From Mucilaginibacter psychrotolerans (GTDB lineage: Bacteria; Bacteroidota; Bacteroidia; Sphingobacteriales; Sphingobacteriaceae): a stretch of DNA of 32,643 nt. Below the pieces are notes generated by a model. The model did no database searches, was not told the origin of the DNA, and saw nothing but the letters and a program-made list of their open reading frames with translations. The translations under genes were made by a program, and so were the position numbers. Positions 15,399-22,727 of the stretch are shown one piece after another; position 1 is the stretch's first letter; every line of letters starts with the position of its first letter. The stretch is taken from assembly GCF_004519315.1 (NCBI RefSeq), contig NZ_SOZE01000050.1, forward strand, positions 1 to 32,643, in the 5' to 3' direction.

Positions 15399-15923
15399 AT
15401 GAACAGAACGCTTATCATTTCTTCACTTGTTGTTTTTTACTCCTTCACTATACGAGCTCAAACATTGCCAAGTTGGTTTACGGATAGTTTTAAGCAACAA
15501 AAGTTAGATGTGGAATTCCGGTTGGAGGCATTTATAAAGCCCGCGTTTTTATAGGCAGACTTTGATGGCGACGGCAGTAAAGATATTGTTGCCTTGGTGA
15601 TACACAAAAAGACATTGAAAAAAGGGATATTACTAATCCATCGGAATGGAAAGAAGGCATATGTTTTTGGGGCAGGCATCAAATTTGGAAAACCCGGTTT
15701 TGAAGACTACGACGACCTTAAATGGATGCACGGATGGAAGATAAACAAGGACAAATTTGTGCATGAAACCATTTTCGCCAATGGCGATATTGAAGGCTCA
15801 AAGAAAGTTCGAATACGCCATCCCGGGATTTCTATTTGGAATTGGATGGACGGCGCACCGAATACAGGCGGTACGCTTTGTTGGGATGGACATAAGTATC
15901 TGTGGATACATGAGGGGGAATAA
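15399..15923 (+). pseudogene. secreted FG-GAP-like protein interrupted by an in-frame stop
   Basis: From the ATG at 15399 a type I signal peptide (MNRTLIISSLVVFYSFTIRAQ) and 30 further residues lead to a TAG at 15552-15554. The same frame then continues open to 15923 with ADFDGDGSKDIVALVIHKK, a D-x-D-G-D-G-x-x-D calcium-binding loop of FG-GAP/VCBS type, and a segment ending GTLCWDGHKYLWIHEGE. One base change (TAG from CAG, Gln) would restore a 174-codon gene. It is either a recent nonsense mutation or a sequencing error. The gene is small for an FG-GAP protein (a single repeat). Confidence 0.6.
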
Positions 15924-16040
15924 GTAGAGGCCATTACTTCTCCATTCGCAGGAACTTGTGCTTGTAATCGAAAAAGCATAAAGGTTGTATCGGCTTAACA
16001 AAGAACTGATTTATACATAAATCTGGTTAACCTATAACCA

Positions 16041-16652
16041 ATGAAACGAAAACCAATTGCCAGATTTTACTTCCCCGGATTAATCAGCCTGGTACTTTTG
16101 CCGTTGATGTGCTATGGTTATTTTGCGTATCAAAGCAACCTTAGCAGAATGTCGGGTATTGATATTGCTTTTGCCGATGACGATTTTTTTTCACGGGTAA
16201 AATTTAATGTAAAAAATTTCGAAGCACACAGCACAAATCTTCTAATAACGGGCGACGCAAAACAAAATAAGGTCACTTTATTTAAGTTAACGGCGTTGTG
16301 CAATGAACTTATCAAGAGGAATAATTATGATTCGGGAGTAACCATTACTTTAACAGATGAGGCCAACTATCAGGATTTTATTAATCTGATGGATATCGGG
16401 TTCAAAACTAACGTGACGTTTGCTCCTTTCAAAAATAAGGTATATTTTCTGGTGCCCAAGCCTATAAAAGAAGCTAAAACGCCATATTTTATATGCGGTA
16501 ATGTATCACACGTTGATGCCCAAAGCAAGTATTTACCCATAGAACAATTTTTTAACATAAATGCTGTGAGGCTATGGCCGTCATCAATTGCATTTGTGTT
16601 AATGATGTTTTTTTCCATCCGGGACAATCGCTATATAACTGCCCACCGCTAA
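16041..16652 (+). CDS. unknown protein with two terminal membrane segments
   Basis: 203 residues. A basic start (MKRKPIARF) and a hydrophobic helix (FPGLISLVLLPLMCYGYFAY, about residues 11-31) anchor the N-terminus, and a second helix (WPSSIAFVLMMFF, about 178-192) lies near the C-terminus. The soluble part between them has an alpha/beta look (NLLITGDAKQNKVTLFKLTALCNELIKRNN, GVTITLTDEANYQDFINLMDIG, KNKVYFLVP), reminiscent of ExbD-like periplasmic domains, but the second TM would be unusual for that family. The stop codon shares four bases with that of the convergent ATPase gene. I do not recognise it with certainty. Confidence 0.75.
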   Translation: MKRKPIARFYFPGLISLVLLPLMCYGYFAYQSNLSRMSGIDIAFADDDFFSRVKFNVKNFEAHSTNLLITGDAKQNKVTLFKLTALCNELIKRNNYDSGVTITLTDEANYQDFINLMDIGFKTNVTFAPFKNKVYFLVPKPIKEAKTPYFICGNVSHVDAQSKYLPIEQFFNINAVRLWPSSIAFVLMMFFSIRDNRYITAHR

Positions 16653-18136
16653 CTGTGAACTACTTCCCCCTTATCCAGCCTTAAAACCCTATCCACACTA
16701 TCGGGTATCTCGTGCTGGTAATGGGTTACGTAAATGAGGGTAACCGGGCTGATGCTGCAAATGGTATCCACAACCATTTTAAAATGGAGTTGTTGATGGT
16801 CGTCCAAACCCTGGCAGGGTTCATCGAATATTAATAGGGCGGGGTTTTTAATGAGCGCCCTTGCTAATAAGCACAAACGCTGTGCGCTGGCAGGGATGTT
16901 TTTAAGCAGCACCCGGGCGTATTGATCTATTTCCAAAGCCTTCATCCAGCTTAAGGCCAAAGCGGCCTTTGCCGGGCTGCTCGGGCGGAATAATCCCAAA
17001 GTATCGTAAAAGCCCGATTCTATCACCTGCAGGCAGGAATTATCAGTAGGAAAGTACTGGTACAGCTCGGGCGATACGAAACCTATTTTGTTTTTGATAT
17101 CCCAGATGCTTTCGCCGCTGCCGCGTTTACGGTCGAACAAAACGATATCATTCGCATAGGCCTGCGGGTTATCGCCGTTGATGAGGCTAAGCAGCGTGCT
17201 TTTACCTGCGCCGTTGGCGCCCAGCAGGGCCCATCTGGCGCCCGGGGCAATGTGCCAGTCAATGTGGTTAAGGATAGTTCTATCGCCATACCGAATTACG
17301 ACATCGCGCATGCGTACAATTTCGGTGTAAGTATTGGGCGGCGAATTGGTGTGGATGAGTGCAGCCAGAGCAGCGGTATCTATATTGGGTCTGTTGGGCT
17401 GCGCGGCCAGGTTTGCCAGGAACTCGGCTTTGCTTAAGCTTTGGCTGATGCTACCATCGGCCAAAACCGCAACGTTTTCAATCACATCGGGTATCTCATG
17501 TGCCGAGGTGGCCATCACCAGCGTAATGCCCGATGCGCTAACCTCCTGCAATAGCTGGTTAAAGTATTGGCGGGTTTCCACATCAAGCCCGGTAAGCGGA
17601 TTATCCAACAGTAATAGTGTGGGGTTTTTAAGCAGGGCGGCAGCAATCATCAGGCGTTTAGTTTCGCCGTTAGATAGTTTGATCACCTGCTTATCGCGCA
17701 GGTGCTGCAGGTTTAGCGCCTGTATAGTTTTTTCGAACGTCCAGTATGCGGGTTGGTGCGTATTGGTTTTTATGGTGCCCAGGTATTGTTGGGCCGTAAG
17801 TGCATCTTCCGAATCGGACGAATTATAGCGTTGCTGATAATACAGGTTACTGGTGTTGGATAGATTTTTGAAATGATGGCGCGCGCCGGCAAATGCAATA
17901 TAAGGGTGATGATCTACAGCCGGAACGTTGTCACCATCGGTAAATGCATAAACGATTTTTCCGCTGCTGATGCTTTGGTTGCCGGCTATTACCTGTAGTA
18001 GCACGCTTTTGCCCGAGCCACTTTTACCGGTTATGGCCCAATGCCCCCCCTGATTTACATTAAAGCTTAAACTGTTGATTACCTGTGCCGCGTTGAATTT
18101 TACGCCGACGTTGTTTAGGGATACTAGTAAATGCAT
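16649..18136 (-). CDS. ModF/PhrA-like double ABC ATPase
   Basis: 495 residues with two ABC nucleotide-binding domains and no membrane segment. NBD1: Walker A GKSGSGKS (37-44), signature LSNGE (154-158), Walker B LLLLDNP (174-180), switch His in SAHEIP. NBD2: Walker A GANGAGKS (306-313), a degenerate signature region IPASAQR, Walker B LLIFDEP (434-440), His in THYQHEIP. The segment YGDRTILN...GANGAGKSTLLSLINGD, then RGSGESIWDIKNKIGFVSPELY is diagnostic of ModF/PhrA-type proteins, a family linked by name to molybdate transport or photorepair but poorly understood. Both departures from consensus (Asn179 for the catalytic Glu in NBD1; the lost signature in NBD2) fall in the same composite ATP site. 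No mod genes are nearby. Confidence 0.9.
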   Translation of the reverse strand: MHLLVSLNNVGVKFNAAQVINSLSFNVNQGGHWAITGKSGSGKSVLLQVIAGNQSISSGKIVYAFTDGDNVPAVDHHPYIAFAGARHHFKNLSNTSNLYYQQRYNSSDSEDALTAQQYLGTIKTNTHQPAYWTFEKTIQALNLQHLRDKQVIKLSNGETKRLMIAAALLKNPTLLLLDNPLTGLDVETRQYFNQLLQEVSASGITLVMATSAHEIPDVIENVAVLADGSISQSLSKAEFLANLAAQPNRPNIDTAALAALIHTNSPPNTYTEIVRMRDVVIRYGDRTILNHIDWHIAPGARWALLGANGAGKSTLLSLINGDNPQAYANDIVLFDRKRGSGESIWDIKNKIGFVSPELYQYFPTDNSCLQVIESGFYDTLGLFRPSSPAKAALALSWMKALEIDQYARVLLKNIPASAQRLCLLARALIKNPALLIFDEPCQGLDDHQQLHFKMVVDTICSISPVTLIYVTHYQHEIPDSVDRVLRLDKGEVVHS

Positions 18137-18422
18137 ATAATTTATAGCCGGCTAATTTACATGGTTTTAGGCAGCAAGCCGTAATGCCTTAGCACATAAA
18201 TAGAATTAAGTGTATGGTTTGCATTAATTAATAGTTTTTTTTATTCCTTAGAACTTATATTTAACATAATTTTCATCTTTTTTTCATAAATCCTTTTTAA
18301 TATCAATCTATATTCTTTAAATTAGATTTCCTATCTGAGAAAAACATCTTTACTTGAGCCGGGGCGATCTATAAGCCTAAATGAATTTTTTACGGTGCTT
18401 TGCGCCTGCTAATTTTTTTGAG

Positions 18423-18539
18423 ATGAATTTACTGTCGATCCTCGAAACAGTTGTACCATTGTTTGCTGCGAGCTTGTTTATTGTACTGATTGCTGTACGG
18501 TTTTTACCTAAAGAAGCCGGCAATATAGATGAAAGCTAA
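18423..18539 (+). CDS. 38-residue putative membrane peptide
   Basis: ATG at 18423 opens a 38-codon frame whose centre (VVPLFAASLFIVLIAVRFL, residues 10-28) is a single hydrophobic helix, followed by a charged tail PKEAGNIDES. The layout resembles small one-helix subunits of membrane complexes, for example KdpF-like or cytochrome-oxidase accessory peptides, but no partner gene is adjacent. No clear ribosome-binding site is seen, as is normal in this phylum. Coding is suggested by the clean helix-plus-tail pattern only. Confidence 0.4.
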   Translation: MNLLSILETVVPLFAASLFIVLIAVRFLPKEAGNIDES

Positions 18540-18613
18540 GCTAAATACCCGCCTGCTAATTTAGGTGCGGTTCTTGTATGGTATGGTGAATAAAAAATTC
18601 ATCATAACCTACC

Positions 18614-18781
18614 ATGAAAAAATTACCACTATTATTATTCTTTGTGGCCATGTGCGCCCTCAGCAGCTGTTCCGTTATCGGCGGTATTTTTAAGGCCGGC
18701 GCAGCAGTTGGCATTATAGCCGTTATCGTAGTCATCGGCATTATCCTTTGGATCATTTCTGCATTCAGGGGGAAGCAATAA
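18614..18781 (+). CDS. 55-residue small lipoprotein/membrane protein
   Basis: ATG at 18614, 55 residues. MKKLPLLLFFVAMCALSSC is a lipoprotein signal with lipobox A-L-S-S-C (Cys 19), followed by SVIGGIFKAGAAVG and a second hydrophobic segment IIAVIVVIGIILWIISAF, ending in RGKQ. Proteins with this lipobox plus one-helix layout are common in Sphingobacteriaceae and Flavobacteriaceae, have no known function, and are sometimes mislabelled as enzymes. It lies 74 nt after the 38-residue frame, so the two could form one transcript. Confidence 0.7.
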   Translation: MKKLPLLLFFVAMCALSSCSVIGGIFKAGAAVGIIAVIVVIGIILWIISAFRGKQ

Positions 18782-18947
18782 CATTAGCTTTTTGTTCAAA
18801 TTCTAAAATGTTGTTTATGCGATAAAACGATGTTTTTTAGCAAGTTTTATTAAAAAAGATAAAGCGTAAACGTACGCCAAAGCAACCATGGAAAAACATC
18901 AAGTAAAAACAAAAAAAATGAATTTGCTTAACTAATTAAATTAGTGT

Positions 18948-18955
18948 TAAGTTTG
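18948..18955 (+). promoter_or_regulatory. -7 promoter box of a candidate small RNA
   Basis: TAAGTTTG is an exact TAnnTTTG match, with a TTTG at 18923-18926 as the -33 element 21 nt upstream. A transcript would start near 18960. Confidence 0.5.
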
Positions 18956-18959
18956 TATG

Positions 18960-19028
18960 TGCTAAAGAGCAGGGGTGTTCTTTAGTCAATAGATAAACTC
19001 TTCGGATTTTTCCGAAGGGTTTTTTTTG
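18960..19028 (+). ncRNA. candidate small RNA of about 70 nt
   Basis: Between a full Bacteroidetes-type promoter and a terminator there is room for a transcript of about 70 nt but no open frame. It would hold two stem-loops: CTAAAGA (18962-18968) pairing with TCTTTAG (18979-18985), then an unpaired CAATAGAT linker, then the terminator AAACTCTTCGGA / TCCGAAGGGTTT with a TTTT loop and a T-run to 19027. The next gene downstream is on the other strand, so this is not a leader. It matches no RNA family I can name. Confidence 0.45.
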
Positions 19029-19167
19029 TTTGGCTATCGCAACTACTAGTTTAGTATAGACCTATAAAAAGTACTATTGACTTTACCACCCATGTAGGCA
19101 CCGGGTACATACTTGGGGCCTTATTGTTTTACAAGCTTATTGTGAAATAGGTATTGTTTTAAAATAA

Positions 19168-19202
19168 CCGAATTGCATTCGAGCTTTACGAATTCAGTTC
19201 GG
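19168..19202 (-). terminator. candidate hairpin after the barrel lipoprotein gene
   Basis: Read on the minus strand, CCGAACTGAATTCG pairs with CGAATGCAATTCGG across a short loop, with two internal mismatches, and is followed by an A/T-rich tract. It lies 22 nt past the stop of the gene at 19224. Confidence 0.4.
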
Positions 19203-19223
19203 TTGTCATATAATTCTTATTGC

Positions 19224-20783
19224 TTACTTTTCGTTTACCATTAAAACATACTGACAAAGTGCACCGGTGGCCGAATCTGAAAGATTACCGCCTAAAGAAT
19301 AGGAGCCAGCTTCGTAATCCTTTTTATAGATATTCATGGTGGCAAGCTTCGGGTCGTTTACGGCCAGGTTTTCGGCTGTTTTGGTGAAAATTTGTAACCA
19401 TGCTGGTAGCCTGTTGGCACGAGGGTCGTAAGCTACGTAAATAGTGGCAGGCCTGTTAAGTTTGAAGGATACCAAAGTACTTAACTTACTTAGCTTGTCA
19501 TCATTCGCGGTTTTAATTAATGATGCGTTATTTAAATAGGCTGGCATTGATGTTATTTGATAAACCCTGTCGGTATAGTAAGTGCTACCCACGGTCATTT
19601 TAGCGGTTATTGGTTTAGCAGTGGTATACCCAACTACATTTGCAAGCAAATCGATTACACCGGGTGCCGCTGAGGGTTTACTTATCTCAGGGTTTGAGCC
19701 TATGACCTGTAATTTTTCAAAAGTATTGGCTACCATTTTGTTTATCCATTTAAGATAGGGTGTAACCCATTTAGCTATCCCGTAGTTTTTTTCTGCGCCG
19801 TTTTTATAGGGCTCATCAAACAACTCGTACACCAGTACCGCTTTAACGGTTGGGTTGGCTTTGCACTTTGTAATGAAACTTGTCAAGAAAGTATTTTGGT
19901 CTGATTCCAGTGTGCTTAGATTATCTGCCCTGAAATTGGTTTCTGTAATCCATATCGGCTTATCTGGAAATAATTTATTCAGCGTAAGGGTTATATCGGT
20001 AATATTTAAGGATTTTGCTCTAACAATAGCTGCCTCCATATCCGAATACCAGTGGTAGGCCAGTACATCAAATTTCACCCCATTGGTTTCGCAGAACTTG
20101 ATAAAGCCCCAGTGAACCCAACCGGCCGATATCATGGTTTGTGCATCAGGGTCGTTGGCGTGTATGCCTTCGCTCATGCCTTTAAGGTAAGCAGCCGCTA
20201 TACGCAATTTGCTTAAATTGTAATCTTCCGTAACACGGCCATCCTTGCCCGCTAAAAGTGTTGCCAAATCTATATCGTTCCCCATATCATAAAACTTAAA
20301 TACAGATGCGTATTTGGCTGCAAAGTTTCCGCCAAGTGTTTTTCCTTTTTGGTAGGCATCCATTTCAGAATCATTGTAGCTAAGTGTCCTGGGCGTAAGC
20401 ATCGGAAGCAACGTTATTTTGTTTGCTGCTGCCGCATCTAACAGCGGTTGCAAAACTTTTGGGACTGTGCATGTACCGTCACTTGTAGACAGGATGTTAA
20501 TGCGGTAAATACCCATGCCCATCTTTTTGATCATATTAACCTGATCGGAAGCCGGTACATCTAAGTAGGCAACGTCGCCAAGGGGATGGCCGTTTACACC
20601 TAAAATAAAAGGAGCTGATAACGTTGACGAAAGCTGAATTGATGTGGTTTCGAGCTTTGCAGATGCCAATGATGATGGTGGGGTAGTGGTCTTTTCATGG
20701 ATAAAAGAATCTTTTTTGCAGGATGCGAGTAAGCTGGCAGCACATACCAGTGCAGTTAAACTTTTAAGAGAGTTTTTAATCAT
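19224..20783 (-). CDS. TIM-barrel glycoside-hydrolase-like lipoprotein
   Basis: 519 residues. The signal peptide ends in LLASC (Cys 22), giving a lipoprotein. Residues about 58-345 look like a clan GH-A (beta/alpha)8 barrel: strands GIYRINIL, ITLLPML, FKFYDMGND, MISAGWVHWGF, DVLAYHWYSDME, PIWITETNFR and VKAVLVYELFDEPYK follow in order. Glu281 in WITETNF fits the nucleophile, but the acid/base position after strand 4 reads Asn169-Asp170, where these enzymes have Asn-Glu. Residues about 375-519 form an extra C-terminal module (YYTDRVYQITSMPAYLNN, VSFKLNRPATIYVAYDPR), probably beta-sandwich and perhaps carbohydrate-binding. A shorter paralogue lies at 24557-25657, on the far side of a polysaccharide export pair. 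Confidence 0.8.
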   Translation of the reverse strand: MIKNSLKSLTALVCAASLLASCKKDSFIHEKTTTPPSSLASAKLETTSIQLSSTLSAPFILGVNGHPLGDVAYLDVPASDQVNMIKKMGMGIYRINILSTSDGTCTVPKVLQPLLDAAAANKITLLPMLTPRTLSYNDSEMDAYQKGKTLGGNFAAKYASVFKFYDMGNDIDLATLLAGKDGRVTEDYNLSKLRIAAAYLKGMSEGIHANDPDAQTMISAGWVHWGFIKFCETNGVKFDVLAYHWYSDMEAAIVRAKSLNITDITLTLNKLFPDKPIWITETNFRADNLSTLESDQNTFLTSFITKCKANPTVKAVLVYELFDEPYKNGAEKNYGIAKWVTPYLKWINKMVANTFEKLQVIGSNPEISKPSAAPGVIDLLANVVGYTTAKPITAKMTVGSTYYTDRVYQITSMPAYLNNASLIKTANDDKLSKLSTLVSFKLNRPATIYVAYDPRANRLPAWLQIFTKTAENLAVNDPKLATMNIYKKDYEAGSYSLGGNLSDSATGALCQYVLMVNEK

Positions 20784-21088
20784 TTTGGGGTGTTTGTTTG
20801 GTCAATAGATTGATCAGTTTTACGGAATGATTAACTTGAAAGTTTTTGTTTTTTTCTAATATTGACAAATAAAGTGGACAAAAGGTGTATTTATTTCACA
20901 CACTTTGAGCATTAATGGATACATAATTAATTATTGTTCTTATAACGAAATTATGTATTGTAGAAAAATTGTAACCAAGTAAACATATATTTAAGTTTTA
21001 GGAAATTTAGCAAACAGGTGTACAACTTAAACGGATAAGATAGCTTAATTGGCTTTAAAATTGTCTAATGCTCGGATATATGAGTACT

Positions 21089-21472
21089 ATGGAGAAGCAC
21101 TACGGACAAATTGTTGAATATATCGTTAGGAAGAATGGCTACAGTATTACTGACCTAGCTGTAGAATTGAATGTTAACAGACGAACTATCTATAACTATT
21201 TTCAAAATAAAACGGTTAAATACGATGTTATTTATAAAATCGGTTTAATCGTTCGACACGATTTTTCAAAAGATTTTCCGGAATTATTTACGAGCGATCA
21301 GTTTGAAATAAACCAACGCTCAAGACCTGTAGTTGATTCTTTGTCAAGCGTTTCATCAGATAGTAATTATTGGCAAGATAAATATATTCAGTTACTTGAA
21401 GCTTACAACACAGCACTTACCGAAAGAATTGCCAAAAACAATCAGCCTCAATTAGCAGCAGTGAATTCTTAA
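21089..21472 (+). CDS. small HTH protein, copy 1 of 3
   Basis: 127 residues from the ATG at 21089, chosen because both paralogues (30577-30978 and 31203-31544) begin M-E/D-K-H; upstream ATGs at 21080 and 21068 are possible. Residues 1-52 form a helix-turn-helix domain (IVEYIVRKNGYSITDLAVELNVNRRTIYNYFQNK, recognition helix about NRRTIYNYF) similar in layout to HTH_17/Fis-like domains. Then comes a family block VRHDFSKDFPELFTSDQF, a variable Ser-rich linker, and a C-terminal helix YWQDKYIQLLEAYNTALTERI that may dimerise. It is presumably a transcription factor; the target is unknown. It lies between the barrel lipoprotein and the polysaccharide genes and ends in its own terminator. Confidence 0.85.
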   Translation: MEKHYGQIVEYIVRKNGYSITDLAVELNVNRRTIYNYFQNKTVKYDVIYKIGLIVRHDFSKDFPELFTSDQFEINQRSRPVVDSLSSVSSDSNYWQDKYIQLLEAYNTALTERIAKNNQPQLAAVNS

Positions 21473-21474
21473 AG

Positions 21475-21504
21475 TTATCACACTGTGGTAAATAGCTTTT
21501 TTTT
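21475..21504 (+). terminator. terminator after HTH copy 1
   Basis: TTATCACA and TGTGGTAA pair around a single C (effective loop larger, one G-U), then AATAGC and eight Ts. It starts 3 nt after the stop codon. Confidence 0.6.
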
Positions 21505-21561
21505 ATATGAGGTTAATAAGTTTATCCACCTTAAAATAAAGTACGTACCCGGTTTTTGAGT

Positions 21562-22701
21562 TTACCTGTGTTTTTTATAATTGTTTATTACATTGAAAAC
21601 CTCATCCCACATTTGGGCTGATTTCTCTTTTTGAACTTTGCTCTTTTGCAGGAGCTTTTCACATAGCTGGTATCGATAAGATGGTTGTGCCAAATTAAAT
21701 AGTAGCGTATTCAAGGTTTCATAATTTATGAGATCTTGTACTAACCCCTCGTGAAAATCATACTCTTTTAATAGCATTACATACTTATGCGACCAGCTTG
21801 TGGTAACGCATGGCACGCCTTGACTTAGCGCGCTTACCACGCCGTGGAAGCGGGAACAAACGATGAATTTAGCAGTAGAGATAATGCCTTTTATTTCGAG
21901 GGGATCTTCCATCACTATGATGTCTAACGGCTGGGTTAAAAAGCTGTTAACATCTTTTGCTACCTGGTGATCTTTTACGCCTTCATGAATAAGAAAATAC
22001 GGTTTCAAACCAATGGCAATTGTTTTATCGATAGCGTGTTTTAAAAAACTGATGTATACATCCTGGTTTGCGCTCTTGCTTTCAACTATCTTATAATTTG
22101 GTATAATGGCAACCTGATATGTCTCAGAATCAAAACCCTCGGGCACTTTGCCATTTATTAGATTTGTAAAATCGGGCGATTGTTTAATGTTCTGAAATGT
22201 AGCTATGTTCTGCAAATGCCGGTACGATTCTTCTTCACGCGCAAACAAAAGATCAGCGTTCAAAATAATCTTTTTCATCACCATTTTAAGTTCTGCAGCA
22301 TTAAACGGGCCAAAAGCCTGCGGCAGCAGAATTACCTTTTTTCCTTCATTATGCCATTTACTTATTTTGGAACCTAGTCGGCGGCTGGCATAGGTAGCGC
22401 CCCACTGATCGCCGAAGGCAAACCCTGATCCATCCAACACGATATTAACTTCGCTTTCGAGGTAATAACCTGCTATACGGCGAATTAAGCCAGGTATAAA
22501 CGCGCCTATTCTATTTGATCTGTTGCTACTGAACTTTATTTTGATACCATTTTGCAGTAATTTGGCTTTGGGCGTTTTAGCACCTATCTGCATGGTCAGA
22601 ATTGCCTCAGGAAATTTTTCGCGTATCTTTTTGATGATGGCCTGCATCATTAGTTCTGCACCTTTATTCACAAATTCAACACCGCGTAATTCTATTATCA
22701 T
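21562..22701 (-). CDS. polysaccharide pyruvyl transferase family protein
   Basis: 379 residues from the ATG at 22701. The frame stays open to 22890, but that part overlaps the flippase gene and reads as shadow sequence. The start MIIELRGVEFVNKGAELMMQAIIKKI is the family's N-terminal GN(K)GAE signature. Later blocks are VLDGSGFAFGDQWG, KKVILLPQAFGPF, LLFAREEESYRHL and the hallmark FIVCSRFHGVVSALSQGVPCVTTSWSHKY. This fold (CsaB/WcaK/AmsJ) is a GT-B-like transferase that puts pyruvyl ketals, or in some members sugars, on surface polysaccharides. It lies 26 nt downstream of the flippase gene on the same strand, so both probably form one operon for a surface glycan. The acceptor cannot be told from sequence. 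Confidence 0.88.
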   Translation of the reverse strand: MIIELRGVEFVNKGAELMMQAIIKKIREKFPEAILTMQIGAKTPKAKLLQNGIKIKFSSNRSNRIGAFIPGLIRRIAGYYLESEVNIVLDGSGFAFGDQWGATYASRRLGSKISKWHNEGKKVILLPQAFGPFNAAELKMVMKKIILNADLLFAREEESYRHLQNIATFQNIKQSPDFTNLINGKVPEGFDSETYQVAIIPNYKIVESKSANQDVYISFLKHAIDKTIAIGLKPYFLIHEGVKDHQVAKDVNSFLTQPLDIIVMEDPLEIKGIISTAKFIVCSRFHGVVSALSQGVPCVTTSWSHKYVMLLKEYDFHEGLVQDLINYETLNTLLFNLAQPSYRYQLCEKLLQKSKVQKEKSAQMWDEVFNVINNYKKHR

Positions 22702-22727
22702 AATTGTAAAATGAGTTATTAATGTAC

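Noticed and set aside
17334..17828. 164-residue plus-strand frame inside the ABC ATPase gene
   Set aside because: Antisense shadow of NBD1 with no domain features.
18888..18935. 15-codon frame MEKHQVKTKK before the candidate small RNA
   Set aside because: It overlaps the predicted promoter and is too short and Lys-rich by composition; its MEKH start resembles the HTH family only by chance.
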